64,000 nucleotides of DNA from Methanomassiliicoccaceae archaeon UBA421 (GCA_002498365.1 DAHB01000003.1:212430-276429), one strand, 5' to 3'. Shown: positions 43,748 to 53,130, counted from the stretch's first letter. The notes: generated by a model not told the origin, from the sequence alone. A program made the numbers and translations.

Positions 43748-45412
43748 ATGCCAGTAATCAACTTCAGCTACGGCGACCTTTGTTCGCTGATAGGTGAGGA
43801 AGTTCCGCAGTCCCTGCTAGTCGATAAGATACCTTTGCTTGGCGCGGACATGCACGATACAGAGGAAGGCTCCGACGACATGTCGGTCGAATTCTTCCCG
43901 AACAGGCCGGACCTCTACTGCGTCGAGGGGCTCGCAAGGGCCCTCAGATCTTTTCTCGGATTGCAGACGGGGATGCAGGAATATCATGTGGAAGATACCG
44001 ATATCGAAGTCACGATCGACAGGAGCGTCAGGTCCCTGCGTCCGTATTTCCTCTGCGGAGCGGTGTTCGACGTGGAGGTCGACGAAAGACTTCTCAAATC
44101 GATGATGGAGCTCCAGGAAAAACTTCATCTCACCATCGGACGCAAGAGGAGCAAGCTGGCGATAGGCATACACGACCTGGACAGAGTGGTACCGCCTTTC
44201 ACATACTCCCTCGAGGACCCCAAAGAGGCAAGGTTCGTCCCCCTCGCCAAGACAGAAGATATGGACCTGGAGGAGATACTCGAGAAGCATGAGAAGGGAC
44301 GCGAATACGCCGACCTGCTTAAGGGTGCGGAGAAATACCCCATCATCAGGGATTCCGAGGGCAACGTACTGTCGTTCCCCCCCATTATCAACGGAGCCCT
44401 CACCACGGTCACGACGGAGACCCGCAACCTTTTCATCGATGTCACGGGAACCGACCGCAAAGCGGTGAAGGGCGCCCTCGACATCGTCTGCACCGCCCTC
44501 GCGGAGAGAGGCGGCAGCATCGGGGCGGTCCACATGCACGATGGAGCCGATGATTTCATTTCGCCCGATCTCACCCCCTCCGACCGCATGATCTCTTCAT
44601 GCAAATGCGATAAGTTCCTGGGCACTGCGCTCGAACCGTCCGGGACCGCCGATGCATTGCGCAGGATGGGGCTGGACGCCGCACCCGCAAGGGATGGCTC
44701 CGACGGAGTGTTCGTTTCCATTCCCTCCACCAGGTTGGACATCATGCACGACGTGGACATCTACGAGGATGTAGCCGCCGGCCACGGTTTCGAGAAGTTC
44801 GGCGGACCGTACAAGTTAGACCAGACCGTGGCCTCCCGTCTTGCTGATACCGTCTTCTCGGATAACGTCCGCAACGTGATGATAGGGCTCGGCTACACCG
44901 AAGTGACCACCCTGACGCTTAGCAACGAAACGGAGGAGTTCGGCATCTCGGGAATCCCGGAGGTCGACACCGTCCGTATAAAGAACCCGATAACTGAGGA
45001 CCACACGTGCCTCCGGGCGAATCTGTTCCCAAGCCTCATGCGGATACTCAGGCACAATCGCCACAGGGACCTGCCCCAGAAGATATTCGAAGCAGGATAC
45101 GTGGTCAGAGACTGCAGGAACAGACTCCATCTCTGCGCCGTCATGGCGGCTTCCAAGACTTCGTTCACCGAAGCGAAATCTCTCACGGAAAGCATCCTCA
45201 GGGAGATCGGATGCGAATGTTCCATCGAGAGCTGCGGGAACGAAACATTCGTCCCGGGAAGAGGCGCCCTCGTTATTGCGGACGGCGTGCCGGCAGGTAT
45301 GTTCGGAGAGGTGTCTCCGAAAGTGGTCACGGATTTTGAGATCAACCACCCGGTGATGATGATCGAGCTGGACCTGGACATATTCGTGTCCGAAAGCACC
45401 AGCATGTTCTGA
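43748..45412 (+). CDS. pheT: Phenylalanyl-tRNA synthetase beta subunit
   Basis: A 554-residue archaeal-type PheT (eukaryote/archaea size class, without the N-terminal OB extension of bacteria). It contains EFFPNRPDLYCVEGLARALR near residue 48, the B3/B4 editing-core region, the B5 domain (SIPSTRLDIMHDVDIYED) and the catalytic-like fold (PKVVTDFEINHPVMMIELD). pheS is not adjacent. Start ATG 43748 lies after a GTG six bases upstream that is also in frame. Confidence 0.95.
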   Translation: MPVINFSYGDLCSLIGEEVPQSLLVDKIPLLGADMHDTEEGSDDMSVEFFPNRPDLYCVEGLARALRSFLGLQTGMQEYHVEDTDIEVTIDRSVRSLRPYFLCGAVFDVEVDERLLKSMMELQEKLHLTIGRKRSKLAIGIHDLDRVVPPFTYSLEDPKEARFVPLAKTEDMDLEEILEKHEKGREYADLLKGAEKYPIIRDSEGNVLSFPPIINGALTTVTTETRNLFIDVTGTDRKAVKGALDIVCTALAERGGSIGAVHMHDGADDFISPDLTPSDRMISSCKCDKFLGTALEPSGTADALRRMGLDAAPARDGSDGVFVSIPSTRLDIMHDVDIYEDVAAGHGFEKFGGPYKLDQTVASRLADTVFSDNVRNVMIGLGYTEVTTLTLSNETEEFGISGIPEVDTVRIKNPITEDHTCLRANLFPSLMRILRHNRHRDLPQKIFEAGYVVRDCRNRLHLCAVMAASKTSFTEAKSLTESILREIGCECSIESCGNETFVPGRGALVIADGVPAGMFGEVSPKVVTDFEINHPVMMIELDLDIFVSESTSMF

Positions 45413-45421
45413 GGCGACGAT

Positions 45422-45892
45422 ATGGACGTCGGAGATTTGTTTCCGGATTTTGTGCTGGCCGACGAGAACGGCGAGATGTTCGACAGCAGGGCGCTTGCGG
45501 GCGTACGTTATGTGATATACTTCTATCCGAAGGACAACACGTCCGGGTGTACCCGGGAGGCCGTGGACTTCTCGGGACTCATAGTCAACTTCATGCTTCG
45601 AAACGTTGCCGTCATCGGGGTCAGCAGGGACCCTCCCGCTTCGCACAGGAAGTTCATCGACAAGAACGGACTGAAGATCAAGCTCCTCAGCGACCCGGAC
45701 CGTTCCCTCACGGAGGCCGCAGGGACCTGGGGAAAGAAGATGATGTACGGCAAAGAGGTAGAAGGCGTCGTACGTTCCACTTTCATCGTAGGAAAGGACG
45801 GGAAGGTCGAAGCCGTATGGAAGAAGGTGAAGGTGGACGGCCACGCACAGGAGGTGCTCGACCGCGCCGTATATCTTTCCAAGAGCCGTTGA
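45422..45892 (+). CDS. bcp: Thiol peroxidase, Bcp/PrxQ type
   Basis: A 156-residue peroxiredoxin. The peroxidatic cysteine is in YFYPKDNTSGCTREAVDFS (Cys near residue 43). The resolving Cys five residues on, usual in many Bcp proteins, is not present, so it may act as a 1-Cys enzyme. VIGVSRDPPASHRKFI is the conserved second motif. Located nine bases after pheT. Confidence 0.92.
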   Translation: MDVGDLFPDFVLADENGEMFDSRALAGVRYVIYFYPKDNTSGCTREAVDFSGLIVNFMLRNVAVIGVSRDPPASHRKFIDKNGLKIKLLSDPDRSLTEAAGTWGKKMMYGKEVEGVVRSTFIVGKDGKVEAVWKKVKVDGHAQEVLDRAVYLSKSR

Positions 45893-46600
45893 TCACAGGG
45901 TCTGCTTGAAACCGTTCCCCCCGTACTGCCAGTAGAAAGCCGTGCCTCCGCGCCCTTCCTGAGCGGCAGGAGACGGGAACACACCTTCTTTCACCGTTGC
46001 CACCTGGGGGAATGTCACGCATTCGTAACGTACTTTCTTCCCTTCCGATACACGGAACATGCTGAGCATTCTGCCTTCGATTGCCAGATCGCTGCAGTCC
46101 GTAACGATCCCTGTGCCCATGGATGCTGCGGCCCTGGGTGCCAGCTCCGCCCCCCTCGGAGTAGATCCGAAAAGTACGACCGCAGGGATGATGCGCTCGC
46201 ATACTGCCGCTATCGATTCCGCATATGCTTCAGGATGGAATGTCGAGAGGCGCGGGTCCCTTACGTGGTATAGTGTGTCCACCCCGTAAGAGAAGGCCTC
46301 CTTGTAGAGCTCTTTCCTTTCCGGACCTCCGAAGATGACCCCGAAAATACGGCCGCCCCCCATCTCCGAAGCTTTGCCCAGAAGCTGCTTCGAAACGGGC
46401 TCGATGGCCTGGACGCCCTTTTTATCGGATACCTCGATGAAAACCAACGTCCCGTCCGCAGTGGACTGATTTGTATTGTAATTCTCGAGCATCCCGGGCG
46501 GAAGCTTCTTTTCGCCTCCGCACGAACCGGTGCTGCAAGAGTCGCCAGAACTGTATGAGGGGCATGAACCGCTGGAAGCGCAACCGTCGCATCCTCCCAT
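45893..46600 (-). CDS. EtfA-like protein lacking the FAD domain, cysteine-rich N-terminus
   Basis: A 235-residue protein. Residues 1-35 are cysteine-rich (GGCDGCASSGSCPSYSS, CSTGSCGG). The rest is an ETF-alpha N-terminal domain (TLVFIEVSDKKGVQAIEPVS, VLFGSTPRGAELAPRAAASMG, the FPQVATVKEGVF end). Normal EtfA continues with a FAD-binding domain of about 130 residues, which is missing. The cysteines could carry a metal cluster. ATG 46600 has GGGAGG seven bases upstream and overlaps the EtfB-like stop by one base. Confidence 0.75.
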   Translation of the reverse strand: MGGCDGCASSGSCPSYSSGDSCSTGSCGGEKKLPPGMLENYNTNQSTADGTLVFIEVSDKKGVQAIEPVSKQLLGKASEMGGGRIFGVIFGGPERKELYKEAFSYGVDTLYHVRDPRLSTFHPEAYAESIAAVCERIIPAVVLFGSTPRGAELAPRAAASMGTGIVTDCSDLAIEGRMLSMFRVSEGKKVRYECVTFPQVATVKEGVFPSPAAQEGRGGTAFYWQYGGNGFKQTL

Positions 46601-47172
46601 CAGCACACCTCCCTTGCCAGCACCCGGGATCCGCAGAATCCCACCGACCTCTCCGCCAGTTCGATGTCTTCCCGTCCCAATATCTTAACATCCGGTGTTC
46701 TGGCACTTTTTCTCTCGAAGGGTATTTGCAGATCGTCCTTCAGCGATATGACCGATCCGCGGGGAACGCGGCATATCCTTCTCTCGTCCCCATAGTCTTG
46801 GGTCGCCACGATACCTTCCGCATCTCTTACGATCTCGGTGACATAGCAGAACTGCTGGGCCCGTATCAGATGTGCCAGCATCGGCATTGCCGAGCTGTGG
46901 CGGGCGAATATGAAGGTTTCAGCGTCAGGGCTGTATTTGCCCACGAAGGCCGCGTATATCCTGGCGAGGGCCCAGGTGTCGGAGCCCATAAATCCTTCAT
47001 CCATCAGGCGGTAGATTCCGGAGGCGCCGGCAGACGTGCACGTCTTGAGCATATCGTCGAGTTTATCGCCACCGATCGCCACCGCTGAAAATGTGTCGCC
47101 GTCCTGTATTAAAGACTGCAATACGCCCAAGGCGGGACCGGGATTTCCCGTCACGAATAGAACATGATCCAT
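46600..47172 (-). CDS. EtfB-like protein
   Basis: A 190-residue protein resembling a shortened ETF beta subunit: AVAIGGDKLDDMLKTCTSAGASGIYRL near residue 30, the VGKYSPDAETFIFARHSSAM region and a RVPRGSVISLKDD stretch near the end. It is shorter than canonical EtfB (about 250 residues). It is first in an operon with the EtfA-like gene. The redox partner cannot be told; no FAD domain or dehydrogenase is nearby. Confidence in the family comes mainly from pairing with the EtfA-like gene. Confidence 0.55.
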   Translation of the reverse strand: MDHVLFVTGNPGPALGVLQSLIQDGDTFSAVAIGGDKLDDMLKTCTSAGASGIYRLMDEGFMGSDTWALARIYAAFVGKYSPDAETFIFARHSSAMPMLAHLIRAQQFCYVTEIVRDAEGIVATQDYGDERRICRVPRGSVISLKDDLQIPFERKSARTPDVKILGREDIELAERSVGFCGSRVLAREVC

Positions 47173-47204
47173 ATGGCCGTGTAACGTCGCAAGGATATTT
47201 ATAT

Positions 47205-48167
47205 TCAATAACCCAGGTCGGACGAGATGCGCGGAACCATCGCGGCCGTTACCGCCTGCTCGGTCAGGGTCTTGCGGTCAAGCAGTCCGTTGCTGAGCAT
47301 CCCTATGGCGCCCTGCCTTTTTCCGATGCCCTTATCGCCGTAAAGCTCCGCTATGGCTCCGGCCACCGTGTAGCCGTTTCGCACCAGGTCTGCGATGTCT
47401 TCCGGGTATGCGAACCCCGGACCCATTCCGACCGTCAGCATTCCGTGCCTGTCGAACACAGCGCAGTACTGGATATCAAAAAGTCCTTCTTCGCGCTCGA
47501 ATACCCCCGCTTCAATGCCAAAGGCCATCTCGTGGCCGGCAAGAGCTTTTCTGGCCCGGTTTATGGCACCCTTCCTGACGTCTGACTCGAAGGGCTGTTC
47601 GGGAACTCCGCTGTCCACGTCCGCGGCGGTTATCCTCACGCTGCCGTAGATCTTCTCGAGCACGCTCCTTACCGCTTCCACCTTAACGGGATTCATTGAC
47701 CCGACCGCTACGTCCAGCGCGTTGCTGGCGCCGTTCCTGCCGTATCTTCCTTCGAGTATTGCCCTGGAGCATATCTTCTCTCCATCATCGGCCATCACCA
47801 GCGGCACCACGGAGAACTCCAGGGGCGGCACACCGCGGGACCTGCGGTCTTCGTTGATCCTCTTTCCGTTAGGCAGGGTCTCTTCCGTCAGGACGAGCAC
47901 GCCCACAGAGTCCATAAGGTCCTTCGGACCGTGAATATCGTCGATGATGAATATCTCCCAGGGCTTGGACATCCCCGAGAGGAACGACCTCAGGGCAGAT
48001 ATCCTGAGCTCCAGCGGAAGTATCATATTCCTGCCGATGGCGGCCATCTCGTCGGACGTGATCCCTACCGCTACGTCGTCTCCGACCTCGAAAGCCCGCC
48101 TGAGGAGGGCACGGTGGCCGTCGTGCAGGATATCGAATGTACCGGCTACCGCAGAGCGCATGATCAT
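47205..48167 (-). CDS. Phosphopantetheine adenylyltransferase fused to DUF84 NTP phosphatase
   Basis: A 320-residue two-domain protein. The N-terminal domain (about 1-150) is an archaeal PPAT with the nucleotidyltransferase HxGH equivalent AGTFDILHDGHRALL, acting in coenzyme A synthesis. The C-terminal domain (about 155-320) is a DUF84/YjjX non-canonical NTPase, starting DVAVGSMNPVKVEAVRSVL with GIEAGVFEREEGL. This fusion is known in Thermoplasma relatives. Start ATG 48167 overlaps the upstream stop as ATGA. Confidence 0.88.
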   Translation of the reverse strand: MIMRSAVAGTFDILHDGHRALLRRAFEVGDDVAVGITSDEMAAIGRNMILPLELRISALRSFLSGMSKPWEIFIIDDIHGPKDLMDSVGVLVLTEETLPNGKRINEDRRSRGVPPLEFSVVPLVMADDGEKICSRAILEGRYGRNGASNALDVAVGSMNPVKVEAVRSVLEKIYGSVRITAADVDSGVPEQPFESDVRKGAINRARKALAGHEMAFGIEAGVFEREEGLFDIQYCAVFDRHGMLTVGMGPGFAYPEDIADLVRNGYTVAGAIAELYGDKGIGKRQGAIGMLSNGLLDRKTLTEQAVTAAMVPRISSDLGY

Positions 48168-48361
48168 AACCCGCTGACGACGATCGCGACCGTGGCGACC
48201 ATTATTATCGCCAGGACCGCGACGTATATCTTCAGTTTCTTCTTGACCTCTTTGCCGGAGGTGTCTCTGCATTCGTTGCCGCAATAGTTGCCTACTCCTA
48301 CGAACGCCTTCCCGCAGTTAATGCAGTGTCTGTGCTGGGGTATCCTCTCGACTTCGGCCAT
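48164..48361 (-). CDS. DUF2116 zinc-ribbon membrane protein
   Basis: A 65-residue protein: N-terminal zinc ribbon (HRHCINCGKAFVGVGNYCGNEC) and one C-terminal hydrophobic helix (IYVAVLAIIMVATVAIVVSG). This is the archaeal DUF2116 layout; function unknown. It overlaps the PPAT-DUF84 gene by four bases and so is translationally coupled. Confidence 0.85.
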   Translation of the reverse strand: MAEVERIPQHRHCINCGKAFVGVGNYCGNECRDTSGKEVKKKLKIYVAVLAIIMVATVAIVVSGL

Positions 48362-48392
48362 GATGGGTCATCCCGGTGCAGATAATAAAGTT

Positions 48393-48983
48393 TCACTCTG
48401 CACGGTCCATCTCGTTCTGGACCACCACGATGCACTGGTTTGCGTGGAGGCTTCGAGGGCCCAGGCATATCCTGGCGGGCGAGCTCTCTAGAAGGAATGC
48501 CTCCTCCTCTTCGGTGAGGTCCCTGTCGTCCCCAAGGACGAACACCGGGTCTTCGGGGAATGAGAAATCCCTCACGTCGGTGCCGTCCTCTTTGAGATAG
48601 ACGAGCTCTCCCTTTCCCGAAAGAGACGCCATCACGTCCTCGAAGGACATCCTGGATATGTAAACTCCCGGAGAGGACCTGACCTCTCCCTCAGGCGGGA
48701 CCTTCTTCAGAAGGGCGTTGCGTATGAGCGATGCGGTGCTCCTCTCGTCAGGGTTGAGATATCTGATCTCCTCCCCGGAGAAACGCACCGTTTTCGGTGC
48801 GTCGGAACCTCCCTGGAGCACAAGATACACCTGGGTGTCCCTTCTGATGTCATGGCTGAGGAAGAAGGCGGATGTGACGCATCTGACAAGGACGTCCAGC
48901 CTTCCCGCCCCTCCGCATATGTCGTCCAGCTTGAAATCGGGGGTGCTGTACGCGCGGTGTCCCGTGATTACGAAATAGCGCAT
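48393..48983 (-). CDS. trmY: tRNA pseudouridine(54) N1-methyltransferase TrmY
   Basis: A 196-residue SPOUT methyltransferase. It begins RYFVITGHRAYSTPDFKLDD, has VYLVLQGG and the deep-knot SAM region PVFVLGDDRDLTEEEEAFL, then SLHANQCIVVVQNEMDR. TrmY methylates pseudouridine 54 in archaeal tRNAs to N1-methylpseudouridine. Stop lies just before the DUF2116 gene region and SRP54 is immediately upstream. Confidence 0.95.
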   Translation of the reverse strand: MRYFVITGHRAYSTPDFKLDDICGGAGRLDVLVRCVTSAFFLSHDIRRDTQVYLVLQGGSDAPKTVRFSGEEIRYLNPDERSTASLIRNALLKKVPPEGEVRSSPGVYISRMSFEDVMASLSGKGELVYLKEDGTDVRDFSFPEDPVFVLGDDRDLTEEEEAFLLESSPARICLGPRSLHANQCIVVVQNEMDRAE

Positions 48984-48986
48984 TGG

Positions 48987-50330
48987 TCACTGCCCCATGT
49001 CGGCATCCATGTCGCCGAACTGTTTCATCAGCTTCTTGCGCATCTTGCGGTCCTTTCCGATGGTGCCCATCATCTTCCTGCTCTGGTTGTACTGTTTCAA
49101 AAGAAGACGTACGTCCTTGGGCTCCACCCCGGAGCCGGCCGCTATCCTATCTATGCGCTTGCCTTTAATAATCGCCGGCTGCTCCTTCTCCTGGAGCGTC
49201 ATGGAGTCCATGATCACCCTGAACTGCGCCAGACGCTTCTGGGACTCGTCGTAATCGATCTTGTCCTCCATGCTGCTCATGCCCGGCAACATCGACATCA
49301 CCTTCTGCAGGGGGCCCATCTTGGTGACGGCGGCCATCTGCTGGTACATGTCCACCAGCGTGAACTTTCCCGATAACATGTTCTTGCTGGCCTGTTCCAC
49401 GGACTCGTCGCCCGCAAACTCGTCCTTGGCTATCTGCGCAAGGTATGACAGGTCGCCCATGCCCAAAAGCCTGGATATGAACCTGTTGGCGTCGAAGGGC
49501 TCCAGGTCGCGTATGTGCTCCCCGGTACCGATGAACACGATCCTGGCGTCTGTCTTGGACACTGCGGAGAGAGCGCCTCCTCCTTTGGCCGTTCCGTCCA
49601 TCTTGGTAAGTATCACTCCGGTGACGCCCACCGCGGCATGGAACGCCTCCGCCTGCGGGCCGGCCTGCTGGCCCACCTGGGAGTCCAGGACGAGCACCCT
49701 CTCGTCGGGCTTTGCAGCGGCATCTATGTCCTTGAGCTCCTGGATCAGGTCGTCCTCCAGGGCATGCCGTCCCGAAGTGTCCACGATGACGATCTTCTTG
49801 TCCTTGAATGCGGCCATCCCGTTCTTGACGATCTTCGCCGCGTTCTTCTCCCCGGGCTCGCCGTACACTTCGGCGCCCACCTTCTGTCCGAGCTGACTGA
49901 GTTGGTCAAGGGCGGCCGGCCTATAGACGTCGGCTCCGATGAGGCCCACAGTAAATCCTTTCTTCATGAAATAATTGGCAAGTTTGCCGCATGTGGTGGT
50001 CTTACCCTGTCCATAAAGGCCGACCATCATGATCTTCTGCGGTTTGAGGTGCAGCCCCTCCCCGTTGTCCAGAAGAGAGACGAGCTCGTCGTATATGATG
50101 CCGATCACATGCTCCTTCGGGCTCTTCCCCGCAGGAGGCTTCTCGTTCAAGGCCCTTTCCTGCACCTTGGATGTGAGCTTAAGCACGAGCTGCACGTTCA
50201 CATCTGCCTGAAGGAGCGCGCGCTGGAGGTCCTTGGATATTTCCTTTATCAACTCGTCGTCTACTGACGACGCACCGCTTATCTTGCCGAGGACGTTCCT
50301 CAGCGACTTGCCTAGACCTTCCAGAACCAT
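48987..50330 (-). CDS. srp54: Signal recognition particle protein SRP54
   Basis: A 447-residue SRP GTPase. The N domain is followed by the G domain with GLYGQGKTTTCGKL (near residue 106), VDTSGRHALE, TKMDGTAKGGG and GTGEHIRDLEPFD, then the methionine-rich M domain (MLPGMSSMEDK, LKQYNQSRKMMG). SRP54 binds 7S RNA and signal sequences and docks with FtsY. Read on the minus strand, TATA-like ATAATATATCC near 50355-50365 suggests a leaderless transcript. Confidence 0.97.
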   Translation of the reverse strand: MVLEGLGKSLRNVLGKISGASSVDDELIKEISKDLQRALLQADVNVQLVLKLTSKVQERALNEKPPAGKSPKEHVIGIIYDELVSLLDNGEGLHLKPQKIMMVGLYGQGKTTTCGKLANYFMKKGFTVGLIGADVYRPAALDQLSQLGQKVGAEVYGEPGEKNAAKIVKNGMAAFKDKKIVIVDTSGRHALEDDLIQELKDIDAAAKPDERVLVLDSQVGQQAGPQAEAFHAAVGVTGVILTKMDGTAKGGGALSAVSKTDARIVFIGTGEHIRDLEPFDANRFISRLLGMGDLSYLAQIAKDEFAGDESVEQASKNMLSGKFTLVDMYQQMAAVTKMGPLQKVMSMLPGMSSMEDKIDYDESQKRLAQFRVIMDSMTLQEKEQPAIIKGKRIDRIAAGSGVEPKDVRLLLKQYNQSRKMMGTIGKDRKMRKKLMKQFGDMDADMGQ

Positions 50331-50511
50331 GGGAACGAATCCTAGATGGGCTTGGATATATTATAGATTTCCAGAAGAAGTAGAAGTGCGGGAAGAGGCC
50401 AGCCGGTCAGAAGGGATGGGATGCACTCTACAGAACTGACCTAATCCCCGTATCACTTGATTGGTTGCTGTCCTATATAAATATTTGTAAAAATCCAAAA
50501 TGGTTTTTGAT

Positions 50512-50531
50512 GCCTGCGGATGTCCGCAGGC
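50512..50531 (-). terminator. Hairpin terminator after coiled-coil gene
   Basis: A perfect 9-bp inverted repeat (GCCTGCGGA at 50512-50520, TCCGCAGGC at 50523-50531) lies just after the stop of the minus-strand coiled-coil gene. Read on the minus strand it is followed by T-rich sequence with TTTT and TTTTT runs. Confidence 0.6.
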
Positions 50532-50539
50532 AAATGGTT

Positions 50540-51571
50540 TCAGAGGTAACCGGACCTCTGGAGGGCCATTAGGTCCTCCGTGCTGAGCTTGTCCCCGCTC
50601 TTGAAGCGCTCGAAGATCTCCTTTGCCTCTTTCTTGTTGTCGGCATCGGCCTTCTTCTTGCGGGCGTTGGACTTGCGGTTCCTGATGCTGGACGCCTCTC
50701 TGTCCGTGTCCTGTATGGACCTGACGAGCTCGATGTGCATCCTGTGCTCCTCGTCTCCGAGGCGCTTGTACTCCACGAGCTTCGCCTGTGCGCCGTCCGC
50801 CTCCTTCCTGAGCCTGTCGGCCTGGTCATAGAGGGATATCATTCTCTCGTGGGCATCCTGGGCAAGATCGGCGTTCTTGGACATCTCGGTATGGAATCCT
50901 TCCGCCGCGGCCTTGGCCTCCCTGAATTGCGACTGCACCTCTCTGTATTCAGCGTTGTGCTCCGTGGAGGACTCCATCTCGGACTCGCGGTCGTCTATCT
51001 GTTTGGCCAGCTGGGAGATGAGCTTTACGAGCTTGTCGTCAGCGGCTTTGGTGAGCACGCCGGTCTGCTGTTCGAGCTCCATCCTTCTGAGGTTCCTCTT
51101 CATCTCTTCGAGCGACGGTCCGGATTTCTCCTTGTCTTCGGGTCTCTCTGGTCTAAGTTCCGTCAGTTTTCCTTTGAGTTCAGACACTTTGACGTTCCAC
51201 TCGTCCCTCTGGGCCTTGGCCTCCCTGACCAGCGTGTTGAACTGATCGCGTTCGTCCCTGCACTTTCCCGCATCGGTCACCAGCTCTCTGACCTGGGAGT
51301 TGAGGGCGTCCCTCTTGGACTTCCACTCTTTGGTCATGGCATGATATTCGTCCCTTAGCTTCCTGTGCTTGTCGGCATCGTTGTTTACGATGCTGCGTTT
51401 CTCCTCGAGGGTCTCGAGCCTTTCCGCAGACTCCTTTTCGTCCTCTTCCGTAGTCTGCATTTCGGTCTCTTCGGTTTCGACGTCCTCGATAATGCCGACA
51501 TCGACCGTTTCGACTTCTTTTTGCTGAACTTCTTCAGAATTCTGCTGAACTTCCACATCAACCTCTTTCAT
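50540..51571 (-). CDS. Coiled-coil protein
   Basis: A 343-residue, highly charged protein. An acidic N-terminus (about 1-50) is followed by long coiled-coil from about residue 50 to 320 (many EK/RD heptads such as RDEYHAMTKEWKSKRDALN) and a short C-terminus with SGDKLSTEDLMALQRSGYL. Related long coiled-coil proteins occur in many archaea; a structural or nucleoid/ribosome-associated role has been guessed but is not known. Start MKEVDVEVQ chosen because the upstream extension has no ribosome-binding site. Confidence 0.75.
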   Translation of the reverse strand: MKEVDVEVQQNSEEVQQKEVETVDVGIIEDVETEETEMQTTEEDEKESAERLETLEEKRSIVNNDADKHRKLRDEYHAMTKEWKSKRDALNSQVRELVTDAGKCRDERDQFNTLVREAKAQRDEWNVKVSELKGKLTELRPERPEDKEKSGPSLEEMKRNLRRMELEQQTGVLTKAADDKLVKLISQLAKQIDDRESEMESSTEHNAEYREVQSQFREAKAAAEGFHTEMSKNADLAQDAHERMISLYDQADRLRKEADGAQAKLVEYKRLGDEEHRMHIELVRSIQDTDREASSIRNRKSNARKKKADADNKKEAKEIFERFKSGDKLSTEDLMALQRSGYL

Positions 51572-51763
51572 AAATCCACACTCGTGTTCGACCGACCATG
51601 AGCAAAAGCATGGTCCACTTACATTTTGCGCTATGGACAATTCGCTTATAAGATTTTCTCTTATAATCGTCGAAAATGAAGCCCTGTTCAGAAGCTTCCC
51701 CGCATCAGAGGACGGTACTTAATCAGTTATAAATAATGAGATTCACTCACACACTCGATTCAC

Positions 51764-53128
51764 ATGAAGGAACTATGCCCTCTGGACTACAGATACGGCC
51801 GCGAGGATATGAAGTCCATATTCTACGATGACAGCCGTCTTCAGTACCAGATGGATGTGGAGTCTGCCCTCGCCAGGGCGCACGCATCCCTCGGTGCGAT
51901 CGCCAAAGAAGATGCCGACGAGATCTCGAGGATCGCCAACCTGGAAACGGTCAGGCCGGAAAGGGTCAAGGAGATCGAGAAGGAGACCAGGCACGACGTC
52001 ATGGCGATGATAAAGGCCATGACGGAACAGTGCAGGGGCGACGCGGGCAAGTACGTGCATCTGGGCGCAACGTCGAACGATATAGTTGACACCGCCACGG
52101 CGCTTCAGATCAAGGCGGCCCTGGACATCATCGACGAAGACGTGGACGCCTTGATATACACTTTCGCCAAGCTCGCGAAAAGAGAGAGGAACACCCTGGA
52201 GATCGGAAGGACCCACGCCCAGTTCGCCATCCCCATCACTTTCGGATTCAAGATCTCCGGCTACATAGCGGAGATGCTCAGGCACAGGGACAGGCTGAGG
52301 GAGATAAGGCCCCGCGCCTGCGCCGGAAAGATGGCTGGCGCCGTCGGGACCGGTGCGGCCCTGGGGAAGAACTTCTTCAGGGTCCAGGAGGCCGTGATGA
52401 AGGACCTCGGCCTGGAATATGAGCCGGCGGCCACCCAGGTCGTGGGGCGCGACAGGTACACCGAGCTGATATGCCTAATGGCGAATATAGCGACCTCCCT
52501 GGAGCGCTACTGCACCGAGGTCAGGAACCTCCAGAGGTCGGAGATCGGAGAGGCCTCCGAGGCCTTCGACGAGACGAAACAGGTCGGAAGCTCCACCATG
52601 GCGCACAAACGCAATCCGATCAACTCCGAGAACGTCTGCGGACTCGCCAGGGTCCTGCGCGGCTTCGTGACGCCGACATTCGAATGCCAGGTGCTCTGGC
52701 ATGAGAGGGACCTTTCCAATTCGTCGGCAGAGAGGTTCACGCTCCCCCACGTTTTCGCGCTGGCGGACGAGATGCTGAAGAAGACCGATTACATATTCGG
52801 CGGACTCACCGTACATTCGGACGTCATGCTCAGGAACATCGAGTCCTCCAAAGGCCTCGTCATGGCCGAACCGGTCATGATGAAGCTCACCGAGAAGGGT
52901 ATGGGAAGGCAGGATGCGCACGAGGTCATCCGCAAGGCGTCGATGACCGCCGTCGACCTGGACCGCCAGCTCCGCGACGTGCTTCTCCAGACCGAGGAGC
53001 TGAAAGGCGTCCTTACCGCGGAAGAGATCAGGGCCGTCATGGACCCCGCGAGCTACACCGGAGGCTCGGGAGAGATCACCGACCGCATGGTCGCCGCAGC
53101 GGAGAAGGCCCTCGGCAGGAGGGCGTGA
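51764..53128 (+). CDS. purB: Adenylosuccinate lyase
   Basis: A 454-residue fumarase-superfamily lyase acting twice in purine synthesis (SAICAR and adenylosuccinate cleavage). Signature regions are GATSNDIVDTA (near residue 102), GRTHAQFAIPITFG and the flexible loop SSTMAHKRNPINSE (near residue 280). TATA-like GTTATAAATA lies about 30 bp upstream, so the mRNA is likely leaderless. A small membrane protein gene follows after two bases. Confidence 0.96.
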   Translation: MKELCPLDYRYGREDMKSIFYDDSRLQYQMDVESALARAHASLGAIAKEDADEISRIANLETVRPERVKEIEKETRHDVMAMIKAMTEQCRGDAGKYVHLGATSNDIVDTATALQIKAALDIIDEDVDALIYTFAKLAKRERNTLEIGRTHAQFAIPITFGFKISGYIAEMLRHRDRLREIRPRACAGKMAGAVGTGAALGKNFFRVQEAVMKDLGLEYEPAATQVVGRDRYTELICLMANIATSLERYCTEVRNLQRSEIGEASEAFDETKQVGSSTMAHKRNPINSENVCGLARVLRGFVTPTFECQVLWHERDLSNSSAERFTLPHVFALADEMLKKTDYIFGGLTVHSDVMLRNIESSKGLVMAEPVMMKLTEKGMGRQDAHEVIRKASMTAVDLDRQLRDVLLQTEELKGVLTAEEIRAVMDPASYTGGSGEITDRMVAAAEKALGRRA

Positions 53129-53130
53129 CC

